Below are positions 11,800 to 39,443 of a stretch of 64,000 bases of DNA, one piece after another. The notes beneath the pieces were generated by a model, which saw nothing but the letters and a program-made list of their open reading frames with translations, made no database searches and was not told the DNA's origin. This DNA comes from Eucommia ulmoides (lineage: Eukaryota > Streptophyta > Magnoliopsida > Garryales > Eucommiaceae): the NCBI GenBank assembly GCA_016647705.1, contig CM028326.1, forward strand, positions 18,847,401 to 18,911,400, given 5' to 3'. The first letter of the stretch is position 1, and every line of letters starts with the position of its first letter. The translations under genes and the position numbers were made by a program.

Positions 11800-13370
11800 C
11801 AGTTGATGTTAAGTTGAGAGTCTGAAAGTTATGAAGAAGCCGTGTCGAGTAAAAAAAAAAATTAGTAGAGCAAAGCTATTCAAAAAGAGATGAAATTTTT
11901 GCATAAAAGTGCACTTATGACTCGGTATAACTTCTAAAAGGCAAGAGATCTTTGAAGACTAAATGAGTTTACAATTTGAAAACTAAAGAGAATAACTCAT
12001 GTCTGAGGTACAAAGCTCGACTTGTTATGAAAGAATTAAGTCAGACGAAAAGTGTTGATTTTTAAGAAATTTTCTCTCCAGTGGTTAAAATATCTTCAAT
12101 CTGAGTTGTGCTTGGGTTAGCTGCGAGCTTGAATTTAGCGATTAGGCAACTTGATGTGAAGGCAACTTTTCTACATGGGCATTTGGAAGAGAAAACTTAT
12201 ATGGATCAATTAGAAGGATTCAAAATCAAAGGGAAAGAGAATTGTTATGTTGATTGAAGAAATAGACTCAGACAGGCTACAAGACAGTGATATAAGAAGT
12301 TCGACTCGTTTATGATGAATCATGGGTATACGAGGACTACTTTAGACCATTGGTGTTCATGAAGATGTTCCCAGATAGTGACTTTATCATTCTCCTACTC
12401 TAGATGATATGCTGATTGTTGGTTAAAATGCAAACAAGATTCAGAATTTGAAGAAATACCTCAACAAGACTTTTGTGATGGAAGATTTAGGACTAACAAA
12501 GCAAATACTTGGGATGAAAATCACTCAGAAGAGGCAAAATAGAAAGCTTTGGTTATATAAAGAATAATATATCGAGAAAGTTATGGAAAGATTAAATATG
12601 AGCAAAGTGAAACCTGTTAGTTCTCCACTTGCAAATCACTTCAAGTTAAGTTCAAGTGAGTGTCCTTCTAGTAAGATTGACAAGGATGAGATGAATAAAA
12701 TACCTTATACTTCAACAGTGGGTGGTTTAATGTATGTTATGGTATGCACGATGCTAGACATCGCTTATGCAGTTGGCGTTGTAAGTCGATTTCCCTTAAA
12801 TCCGGACAAAGAGCATTTGGCAGCAATAAAATGGATTTTCAAGTATCTCAAAGGCACTTCTAAAGTATGTTTATGTTTTGGCAATGGAAAACATGTGCTA
12901 GGCTGGTATATAGATGCATACATGGTAAGACATGTCAATATAAGAAAGCTCACATCAGGATACTTGATTACATTTACTAGGGGAGCAGTCTCGTGGTGAT
13001 TTAGGTTACAAAAGTGTGTTGTTTTATCAACCAGGAAACAGAATACATTGCAATACAAAAGAATTATAAAGAGGTTTTGTGATTGAAGAAGTTTCTACAT
13101 GAGTTGGGTTTCTAATAAAATAAGTACAATATTTACTGTGACTGTCAAAGTGACATTCATCTTTTGAAAAATTTAACTTTTCATGCGAGATCCAAACATA
13201 TTGATGTGAGATATTATTGGATTCATGATGTATTGGATATGAAGTTGCTACAACTTGAGAAAATACACATAAATAATAATGATTCAGATATAATGATAAA
13301 AATTCTTCTGGGATATAGGCTTGAGAGTTGTAAAGAGAGAGCATGTCTCCTGCATTGCTGAATTTGAGAA
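11800..13370 (+). pseudogene. Ty1/copia RT-RNase H relic
   Basis: Motifs in copia order across several frames: LKTKENNSCLRYKARLV, then FSPVVKISSI, LAIRQLDVKATFLHGHLEE, and a decayed YVDDMLIVG region near 12400. The best-preserved frame is 12583-12999 (KPVSSPLANHFKLS, GGLMYVMVCTMLDIAYAVG, HLAAIKWIFKYLKGTS, TSGYLITFTRGAVSW). RNase H follows with LSTRKQNT in place of LSTTEAEY and HIDVRYYWI near 13200. At least five stops or frameshifts. No gag, protease or integrase lies upstream, so this is the 3' part of a copia element. Confidence 0.88.
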
Positions 13371-15050
13371 TGAACGATTCCAAAAAACTACACTCCAAGA
13401 CTGTTTGGTTCATACATAATGTGGGTCCACTCGCTAATTTTTCCTTATTTTTATTGCATCATAGAGTTACTCGAATGAATAGGGTAATCAAGATGTTTTT
13501 ATGTTTGGTTGAAGTAGTATTGCGATTTTGATAGAATTAGAAATGTTTGAGCCCCTTCCCAACAAATTTGTTTAGACAAATACTCAATTTTTACGGTTTT
13601 TCTGATAATAAACATTTCTAAAACATGAAATATGAATCAAACCACATTTGAATTGAAATTAATATATTGGTGACACTTCTTTCCTTCCAAATCGAGTAAT
13701 TTTATATCCGAAATAGGTTGACAATAAGATTTTTCAAAATTGTCTATTTTGTCTCTTGGTTAGAGGTTACCAAAAGTGTTCACAATCGAATAAATAGCTC
13801 GAAAAATAGTTGATTAACTTGATTTGGAAAGTGGAGATTTGAATAGGTTACGTGTTTCGTCATCACTTTGTGAAAAATCGTTAGGGTATTCATTCAATAT
13901 GCAAAACAAAATATATTACCGGATATATAATTTAATATGGGAGTATATCTTGTTTAGGAAGTTTTTAGAACCGAGTTAAAACCCATATTTTCACACTAAA
14001 ATTAACTACACAATTTAAGACTTACAAGATGAAGAAGAGGGGGGATGGAAGCACAAACATGGCATGACAAGAGAAAAGAAGGTAATGTTTGTGGGAGCAC
14101 TGCAAGTGCATATATATTATGATCATGCCCTAATTTCAAGCCATTGATTCCTCTCCTTCTCCGACATTTAATTTGTGTGCTCTTCTCCTTCCATGTTTCC
14201 TTCCTCTTCCTCTCATCATCACTTCAATCACTTACTCACTGACACTAACGGTCACTTTCAATTAATTTAGGAACTCTTGTCTGTCTTACGTACTACTGCC
14301 AAAAAATTTGAGGGAAAAAAAGAAGAAGCAACCCTTAGATCAAATAGTGAAATTTCACCATAAAAAGTAATCAATTGTAACATTTAACTAGTTGTGAATC
14401 GTGCATTTTTTTAATTTTTTTTTTTTTTATTTTATGAAAAAATGTGTCCAGGTCAATTTTATGCATACATCGACCAATCACCTCACCTAACAATTTTAGG
14501 GGCACACTTCTCCACATCAGCCTGATATATTTATAATTAAATTGAAAATTTAATTCCCAATTTTTTTTTCAAGAGAGTCAAATCCTAATTGATAAGAAAA
14601 TGAATATGTATTATTGTCAATCGGACTAACCTCATGAACCATAGACATTTAAACCAGTTAGTTCTTATAAATAGTGGGTTATATATGTATACACTATATA
14701 TTGCATATTTTCTATTTTATGATGTTTTTTTTTCCCCTTATTTTCATGTTGTGTGTAGTTGGATTAGACAATAACAAGTTGTATGCCGGTTGCGTATCGT
14801 CAATGCCCACCCCTCCTCGCCCCCATATGGACAGATCTACAGTGGGTGGGTGCGTCGGCGCAAATTCCTGAGGTCACCTTTTGGTTTATTATTATTATTT
14901 ACTTCTAAATATAGCAAATTCTAGCTTCTTCTTTTTTTTATTATTATTATTGAATTACCAATTACCTATTTTGAAAAAAAACAAAAAAAACAAAAAAAAA
15001 AAAACCATTATATCTATATAATAAAACAGGATACACAATATTTTAACTAA
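13371..15050. other. AT-rich sequence without recognisable genes
   Basis: Only short open frames with no recognisable motifs. Homopolymer T/A tracts at 14407-14430 and 14975-15003. No element ends are recognisable. Confidence 0.55.
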
Positions 15051-15059
15051 TACATTTTG

Positions 15060-16256
15060 GCTACAAATTTCAAAGACTATTTAAATAATTTTTCATTAAA
15101 TTTTGTATTAACATAAATTATTTTTACTCTTTAATTTTAATTAAATTTATTAATAAAAAGTATTTAGTTTTTATTTAACTATTGGGTATTAATAATGAGA
15201 AATATAGAAATTAAAGGTAAAAGTCAATATATATTTAAAAAGAAAACGCAATTTTGGTTCCTAAAGTTTTGGGGATGTTTATATGGGTCCTGAGGTTTAG
15301 AAAGTTACACACTTAGTCCCTCAAGTTCTATTTTTGTCTCAATGTGGTCTAATTGCAAATTTCGTTAACGAAATTGGATGAAAATGTCATTATTATATGG
15401 GTTTTTGTCCATTTTTTTTTCCTTTAAGTTTGGATGGATTTTAAAATGGATCGTGAGATTTTTAGAGGTGGTGCATTCGGTTCCTTATATTATAATTCAT
15501 CCCCAATTTGCACCAAACAAAATTTTTGTTATGAAAACTGGACAGATTCCATTAAATTGGGTATATCCCTCTCTCTTTTTGCAGCTATAAAAAGTTAAAA
15601 TTCTTAATAATATAACACGATTTATAACACTAGATTTATTAAAATCAAGAGGGGTGAATAAAATAAATTTAACATTTTAATTGAATCTTGATTAAAATAT
15701 GTGGGTAAAAAGTTTTATTTTTCATAACTTAATACAATATTTATAAAAATTAAATTATAAAATTGTAATAATTTTAATGGAATTTAATTAAATATAGGGA
15801 TAAAAAAATTTATTTGTATTATTTAATACAATATTCATAAAAACCAAAAGGAGTTTATATAAATATATAAGAAATTTAATTGAATTTTCGATGAAATATA
15901 TGGCAAAAAATTTTATTCTCAATAATTATGATGTGCATGAGTAAAAGAAAATATTTGGGGGAAAATAACTTTTTATAGTTGTAAAAAGAGAGAGGGAAGT
16001 GATAATTAATAAAAATATCTCCCAAAGTATTTTATTTTTTTTTGGTCCAATTTCTTGACAAAATTTTCAATTGTACCAAATTGGAAAAAAAATTCGTAAC
16101 AAATTGTCTGTTGGTTTGAAAGAGTTGGTGATAGATTATTTTAATTTTCATTTTTAGAGAATGAGCAAGAGATTTTTAGAGAATGAGCAAGAGATTTACG
16201 TAAGAGTGAGAATGCATGTTGCTCTCACACAATTCCTATAAAAAAAATATGGGTAC

Positions 16257-16287
<31 letters not shown>

Positions 16288-17590
16288 TGCAATTGATCAA
16301 TGAGGATGTAACTCTTCTTCTTCTTTATTTTTTTATTTTTTATTATTTGTTTTTTGTACTGGCATTGACAATAAAAATACACGTACTTCTCCTATTTTAT
16401 TTTCTGATTTTTAATTTATTTGGACTACGTTTTTTGAAATTTTATTTTTAATTCTCTAGCAAACGTGGATGAATTATGCTTTTCAATTCTTGCTTTATAT
16501 TTTTGTACTAGCACATAACGATAACCAAAAGCCATAATTTAAAAAAAAAAAAAAAGGATTGTTTCATATTAAGATTATTTTTTAAAATCGTGCCTTCAGG
16601 CACAAGTTGTTCTATTTTATAAAATAACCCGCATTACGTTTTTTCTACATTTTTTATCTCCATATTTTGGAGAATTATTTTAAGAAACTCCAATTAAATT
16701 TATTGTTAATGTAAAGCATTTTTAGTCTTCAATTTTAGTTAGATTTGTTAACAAAAAGTATTTTGTTTTCATTTAATTAGTGGATATTAATTATGAAAAA
16801 TATTAAAATTAAAGGTAATAGTCAATATATAGTTAAAGGAAAAATGCCATATTTGGTCTATTATATTGTAATTCATCTTCAATTTGGTCCAATCAAATTT
16901 TTTGTTATCAAAATTAGGCGGATTTTATTAACATTTTTTCACGTCACTCTATCTTTTTGCAGTAATAAGAACTTATGTTTATCCCAAATCTGTTTTTCAC
17001 TAATGTATCTCATAATTATGGACAACAAAAAATTTTGCCCTTATATTTTAATAAAAATATAACAAGATTTATAAAATTCAAAAGGGGTTTATACAAACAT
17101 ATAAGAATTTTAATTGAATTTCGAAATATAGGGTAATTTTTTTTTTATTCTCAATAAGTATAAGATGTATGAGTACAAAAACAAGTTTGGAGATAAAAAA
17201 AAAAGAAGTAACTTCTTATAATTGCAAAAAGAAATAGAGATGTGTTTGGGGGGGGGGGGGGGGGGGGGGAAGAATATATTTATGTATTTTTATTTTCAAA
17301 AATTTAAAGGGCTAAGGGTAAAATTATCATTAAAATAAAAAATTTAGTAACGTTTTTACCTATAACGGAATTTAGTGGCTCTTGACCAAAAATGATAAGT
17401 GACTAACCGGTATTTGTAAAATGACAGAGGAGATATCTAGTTAATGACAAAAAGATAGGGAAAGTAAGTGGTATAAATCCTGTAATATAATTGATAATAA
17501 ATTATTTGTTATCTTGAATAGAGTTGGTGATAGATTATTTAATTTTGATTTTAGAGAATGAGTGTGAAATTTATCGAATAGTGAGATAAT
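15060..17590 (+). repeat. diverged direct duplication of a ~1-kb AT-rich block
   Basis: Blocks at about 15060-16220 and 16680-17590 share collinear segments: AAATTTATTAATAAAAAGTA / AGATTTGTTAACAAAAAGTA; AAAGGTAAAAGTCAATATAT / AAAGGTAATAGTCAATATAT; CATCCCCAATTTG / CATCTTCAATTTGGTCC; and GAGTTGGTGATAGATTATTT in both. Each has a 'TTTGGTC..CTCAAG'-style non-coding core common in plant repeats. There is no coding capacity. This is an old duplication or two copies of one element. A 20-bp direct repeat (AGAGAATGAGCAAGAGATTT twice) occurs at about 16155-16197. Confidence 0.6.
17248..17269 (+). repeat. 22-bp poly(G) run
   Basis: An uninterrupted run of 22 G on the plus strand in an otherwise AT-rich tract. 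It may be real, or a sequencing or assembly artefact. Confidence 0.8.
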
Positions 17591-19315
17591 TGGTTAATTT
17601 TTTAGCAATAGAAGAAATTGTGTTGGTCTTAGATAATCTCCACTAGAAAAGTATGAGTACTTTCAGAAACTCTTTGGTACTTTTAGATACTCTTCGGAGT
17701 TACGTGAGAACTTTTATTTTTCAATTGTAAATTTTAGAAATTTGATTTATCATAAGACAACTTTTTTAATATTATTATTTTTTGTAGGAGTAAAAATATT
17801 TTGTTGCTATATAAGTTAATCTTAGAATTGAGATTGCCATGGAAAAATTATTTCAATGGGATATCATGCCTTTTATTTTTCTCTATTTGGAGCTAAGAAC
17901 TAGACACATTTATCCTGATTTGATTGTATAACTATGCTATATTAACATTATGTAGTGCAAGATTTGTTTGTTGTTTAGATTATGTTCAAATAATTTTTTA
18001 GTTTCAGTATTTTGAGGTCTATATCTTTTTATTTTTTAAGTTTAATAATAGTCCATAAAATTTTTAGGGGTATGATTGTTGTGCACTATTATTCACTAAC
18101 TTATATTCTATTGATAACGTGATTTTAAAATTAATTAAAGCAAGTTTTTTTTTTTCTTCTATTTTAAATACATTTTTATTGCAAATAAACAATTGAGTTT
18201 ACGATTGACTATAATGGAGGAAAGTTGGGGTAACTCGATCATACTCGTTCATTGTAAAAATTCTGATAAGGTTGTACTATATTTTTCTATATAATTTCCT
18301 TTCAAACATTGACATATGAAAATAGTTATTTTCTAACTACAAAAGGTGTTGATCGTAAAAAGATTTGCCCCATTCCTTATCAATTAGGATTCAAATTTTT
18401 TTAAATAGCACTCTAAAAATTAAATCTTGAATATATCAGACTGATGTGGATAATACACTCTTAATATCGTCTTGTGAGGTGATTAGTCGAAATGCACATA
18501 AACTGTTCTGGACACATCTTACTGTATAATTTAAAAAATGGTATTTTTTAGGCTAACACTAATTTTTGTCAAACGTATTAAAATGGATTCCAAGGGACAA
18601 TCCATACCAATTAAAATCCATTGATTTATTTATATTTGAAGAAAACACTATGAAGTAATTTTCACAAAATTTGTTGTGCAATAACTTTTATAATTTTTAT
18701 AAAAATTGATGCGCAATAATTTTTCAAATCACCATGAAATATTCTTCACAAAGGAGCATAACACAACAATGCATTAATAACCATAAAATTACTTTCAATA
18801 AGAAAAAAAAAATTGAATCCCATTCGTAAAAACGAATATCAAAATTGAAATATTTAACAAACAAAAACAAAGAATTATGAACCAATTTTGACGAACAAAG
18901 TTGAAGAACAAAAAAAAAAGGGACAAAAAAAATACTATGTAGCAACTTTCAGAAATTTTTACTATAAAGTAATTTTTTACAAAAATTGTTGTGCAATAAT
19001 TTTCAAATCACCGTGAGCTGTTCTTCACAAAGAAAAAGAATAACACATGATAAGTAATTGAGTTTTTCCTAAAATTAAATTAGGAGTTTTTCCTAAAATT
19101 AAATTAGTATACGGGGATAGTGAGTAAATACTAATGGGCCCATTAAAAAAAAAAAAAAAAAACCCAAAAAATTATATATTTAAGGTTGTGATGTAATATT
19201 TGCCCATTTGAGGTAGGCCCATAAAAATAAACCAGGTTATGGGCTTGGAAGGCCCAATATTAGTAGCATAGCAATAATTTCAGAAATTGGAAAAAGACAG
19301 ACACAAACATTAATA
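17591..19315. other. 3' flank of the reductase gene, AT-rich, with short repeats
   Basis: No coding frame is recognisable. A ~110-bp segment (AAGTAATTTTCACAAAATTT...AATCACCATGAAATATTCTTCACAAAG) at 18650-18755 is repeated at 18965-19045. A 27-bp tandem duplication (GAGTTTTTCCTAAAATTAAATTAG) lies at 19059-19107. No clear AATAAA signal on the minus strand was found close to the stop codon. Confidence 0.5.
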
Positions 19316-36002
<16,687 letters not shown>

Positions 36003-36062
36003 ATCTTTCTCTCTCTTAAAATATCTCTTTGGTTTGTGATTGAGTGATGGAGTAGACTGGGC

Positions 36063-36070
36063 TTTAAATA
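36063..36070 (-). promoter_or_regulatory. TATA box of the reductase gene
   Basis: TATTTAAA on the minus strand, 61 bp upstream of the ATG, leaves room for a short leader (predicted start of transcription near 36035). Repeat sequence of the PIF element begins within roughly 100 bp upstream. Confidence 0.6.
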
Positions 36071-36139
36071 ACAACGGGTGGCGTTAGAATTCCAGGAACA
36101 GTGGTGCGGCTTCATGCAATATTTTGGTATATCATTTGC

Positions 36140-36490
36140 CTAAAATAGAACACAAACTAATCTAATTGAATTTTGGATTTTAGTTTTACCGCTAAATATT
36201 AATTTTTAATTTTAAATTAAAGTGCAAAAATCAAAATTTTAAATTTTAAGTGAATCGTCAGAGGATATAATTTCTTGTTTCAAATTAAAACGCGGAAATT
36301 AAAAATTTTAATTTTAATTCTACCGCCAAATCTCAAATTTTGGTTCAAACTAAAGAACCAAAATTAAAATTTTAGATTCAATTTTACCACCAAAACTCAA
36401 ATTTTGGTATCAAACAAAGCGCCAAATTTGAAATTTTAGATTTTAACTTAACCGCCAAATTTCAATCTAGAAATTTTAGTTTTGCCACCT
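36140..36490 (+). repeat. ~70-bp degenerate tandem repeat at the PIF element's left end
   Basis: The motif TTTACCGCCAAATCTCAAATTTTGG recurs about four times (near 36188, 36335, 36400, 36452) with A/T-rich spacers. A TATA-like ACTATCTATAAATACTC (36491-36507) follows, then CT-rich leader, suggesting subterminal repeats plus transposase promoter. Confidence 0.6.
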
Positions 36491-36639
36491 AAACTATCTA
36501 TAAATACTCTCATTTTCTCTCTCATTTTTACACATCCCTACCAATACAAATCTATACACTCATTTCCTATCTCATTTTCACACCTTCCCTACCAATATCA
36601 TTTCATGTCTAACTATGCCACCTTTTCTAATAAGATATC

Positions 36640-37670
36640 CTTAAACATGAGGATGATTCTGATGAAGAGTTTGAATTGTTAGGAAAGGTGGTTATAGCAA
36701 ATGAACGCCTACGTCAAAATGCATCGCGACGTGGTTCTTTCTCAGGTCACAATTCTATATTTCATGATCGAATTTCTGGTTATGAAAGGTTCTTTTATTA
36801 CTATTTCTCTGAATCTCCTGTATATAATGAAAATTTATTCCAAAGGAGGTTTCGAATGAGTTGTTTTCTTTTCAATCGAGTTGTTGCTGAAGTTGAACGA
36901 TATGATCTATATTTCATCCAAAAAGAGATGTTGCCAGAGTTTTAGGTTTATTTTCTCTTCATAAGGTAACAACTGCAATTAGGATGCTTGCTTATGGAAA
37001 TGCAGTGGATTCTGTAGATAAATATGTCCGGATTGGAGCAAGCACCGCCGTAGAGAACTTAAAGCAGATTGTAAAAGCAATTGGCGTATTATTTGGCGAT
37101 GAGTATTTAAGAGCACCAAATAGCAATTATATTTCCCAATTGCTATCCCTTGGTGAAAACAGTGGCTTTCCAGGAATGTTGGGAATTGGTTATATGCATT
37201 GGAAGTGAAAAAATTATCCTATCGCATGGCAAGATATGTATACTGGTCATTGTCATGAACCAACCATCATTTTGGAAGTTGTTGCTTCACAAGGTCTTTG
37301 AATATGGCATGTCCTTTTCGAGTTACTGAGATCACTTAATAATATTAATGTGTTGACTCGGTCTCCTATTTTTTATGAACTACTCCAGGGTTGTTCCCCT
37401 GCTATTAATTATAATCTTAATGGGCATAATCATACAATGAGATATTACCTAGCTGATGGTATTTAACCTAATTGGTCAATATTTGTGAAAACAATTTCCT
37501 GCCTACAAGACTTGAAGAAGAATTATTTTGTTGCGGCATAAGATTCAGCAAGGAAAGATGTAGAACGTACTTTCTGAGTGCTCCAAACTCGTTTTGCAAT
37601 TGTGCGTGGCCCCGTATGTTTTTGGGATGAGGAAACGTTATGGGATATAGTAGTAGTTTCAATTTGAATT
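36640..37670 (+). pseudogene. PIF/Harbinger transposase (DDE type), inactivated
   Basis: In order: SGYERFFYYYFSESPVYNEN and FQRRFRMSCFLFNRVVAEVE (36676-36945); RMLAYGNAVDSVDKYVRIGA (from 36984); GMLGIGYMHWK; then PTIILEVVASQGL, NNINVLTRSP, MRYYLADGI, SARKDVERTF, FAIVRGP. The first catalytic Asp (normally in ...IDCMHW) reads G-Y and the second (normally NDINVL) reads N. The third acidic residue, in DVER, remains. At least five stops or frameshifts. It moved by cut-and-paste when active. Confidence 0.9.
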
Positions 37671-37929
37671 TGTATTAGTATTATCTATTTTTCATGTAGT
37701 TTGTATTTGAATTTGTATTAGTATTATGAATTTTTCGTGTAGTTTGAATTGGTGTCAGTATTATGTAATTTTCCAACATATAATTTGAATTTGATGAATG
37801 CATTGATTGAAGAAGTTAAAATGAAAATGTAACATTAGCATAGTGGTGGTACGTGACCAACATAGACTACATAATTACATTGTTGGAAATAAAAACTAGC
37901 TTATAAATTAAAACCCGTTTGTCTAATAA

Positions 37930-38982
37930 TTTCCATTTTCAGACCATCACAATACTGAGTAGAGATGAGATCCATATTACGAGTGTCCATTTGCATTATG
38001 CGATTTTGTTAAGCTCTTTTCTCTATTTCCACTTTTTCTTTTTCAATTTCTAATTGAACGACATGTTACTGTAATTGAAGGGCATGTTGATCTAATGCCT
38101 CACGATCTCTTTCAGCTCTACTTTCTTCAATTTTGAACTCATCTTTTCGAAATTTATCTAAAACATTCGCAGCTTCTTCTAGTTCAACAATGATCGTGGA
38201 TTTTTTTTTTTACCTTTGACTTGTTTCTTAGAGGCTTTTTTGCCTAGAGGCCTTTCTTGGCTTATACCAATTTCATGATCATCTCCTAAATTAACACAAT
38301 CTGCACTTGTAGCAGAAGATGTAGCAAGACTTGCACTTGAGTAAGTTTTTTGCTTTTTGCTACCACACGATAGGAGATTAGTCCATTTGCATTCATTCTT
38401 TAGTATTTTCTAACAATGCTCGTACATTAATGGTTTGTTGAATTCTGCAATATATAACTCTTTTGCTTTGTAAAGCTTCCAAAACACAAAAGTAACATTG
38501 GAATTTAAAAACATAATTTTTTAAATTTATAATTTATATCCAAAATGTATTACCCTGCTTTGGTCAACATTACCGCTTTGATAATTTCTTTGAATCAAGC
38601 TATGAGATCCAACAAATTTAGCATATTTTGTATTTATATCTTGTCATCGGATCATAATAGATGCTTGACTAAGGCCAAAATAAATGCCTCTATTCATGTT
38701 AAAATATACGTGTATTCTTTTCCAAAATGCATTGCGTTGTTGACCACTACTGGTGATCGGATCTTTGCTTATGTTTAGCCAACCAGAAATAATAAGAATA
38801 TCCTCGTTAGGATTGAATTTTTTTGCTCTTTGTGCCTTCCGAGTCATTGTTCTTCCTGTATATCGATTTTGCGGGATTTGTTCAACATTGTAATATGTTG
38901 ATTGGGTTTCAAATTGATCTTTAGAAAAATCATGCAAAAGAAGACTCATGAAATAATGATTATATTCAGAATTCATCTGCAT
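37930..38982 (-). pseudogene. PIF/Harbinger ORF1, SANT/Myb-like partner protein
   Basis: Frame 38982-38644 contains KKFNPNEDILIISGWLNISK then DPITSSGQQRNAFWKRIHVY, the trihelix/SANT-like domain of PIF ORF1 proteins (family: FTxEEDxLLVSAWLN...GTFWxRI). Further down: NRNYQSGN-type motifs near 38560 and a charged coiled-coil tail (RAERDREALDQ...EIEKEKVEIEKRA) near 38000-38110. Multiple stops after 38644. In active elements this protein binds DNA and assists the transposase. Confidence 0.82.
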
Positions 38983-39059
38983 GTATTAAATTAAAATAAA
39001 TAAATTGGACCAACTTCAATTTACATTAAACTAAATTAATCCAAGTAAACAAAAATTAA

Positions 39060-39140
39060 CAAACTAATTTACCCAAATTCATTTGCTCACCCTAATTAGC
39101 AACTTCATTTTCCCAAATCATTTGCTCAATCAGATGGTGT
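39060..39140. repeat. short repeats CCCAAATTCATTTGCTCACCCTAATTAG
   Basis: Two to three ~27-bp imperfect units in the PIF ORF1 upstream region. Sister units at 40985-41103 and 48528-48640. Confidence 0.65.
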
Positions 39141-39191
39141 TAACATGTGTCAATATCCATATGATGCATGTATATTAAGCCACACAACTAG

Positions 39192-39395
39192 AGTTGTTTA
39201 CATAAAAAAATATAAATTAAAAATTTAATTTCTGAAAAAGGCCCATTTAAAACATATTTACCAAAAAAGGGTTAGCCGGTGTTAGGAACACCGACTTTAT
39301 GAAGTCGGTGTTCTCAACACCGGCACTAAATAAAAAAAAGTTTTAAAATCGGGGTTAAAAAAATTTTAAAATCGGGGTAACTAACCCTGGTTATA

Positions 39396-39443
<48 letters not shown>

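Noticed and set aside
12583..12999. 138-codon ORF as an independent gene
   Set aside because: It is the RT/RNase H junction of a copia polyprotein and is flanked by further broken copia motifs.
13027..13413. 128-codon minus-strand ORF
   Set aside because: Shadow of the copia RNase H coding on the opposite strand; no own motif.
14674..14871. 65-codon ORF with hydrophobic start
   Set aside because: No family resemblance, poor context, AT-rich first half; chance ORF more likely than a secreted peptide.
18724..18945. 73-codon minus-strand hydrophobic ORF
   Set aside because: Phe/Leu-rich product of A/T-rich repeats in the gene's 3' flank, with no motif or gene context.
36003..36074. Upstream in-frame ATG (36074) as start of the reductase
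   Set aside because: It lies upstream of the TATA box TATTTAAA (36063-36070) and the extra 24 residues have no resemblance to the family; ATG at 36002 fits better.
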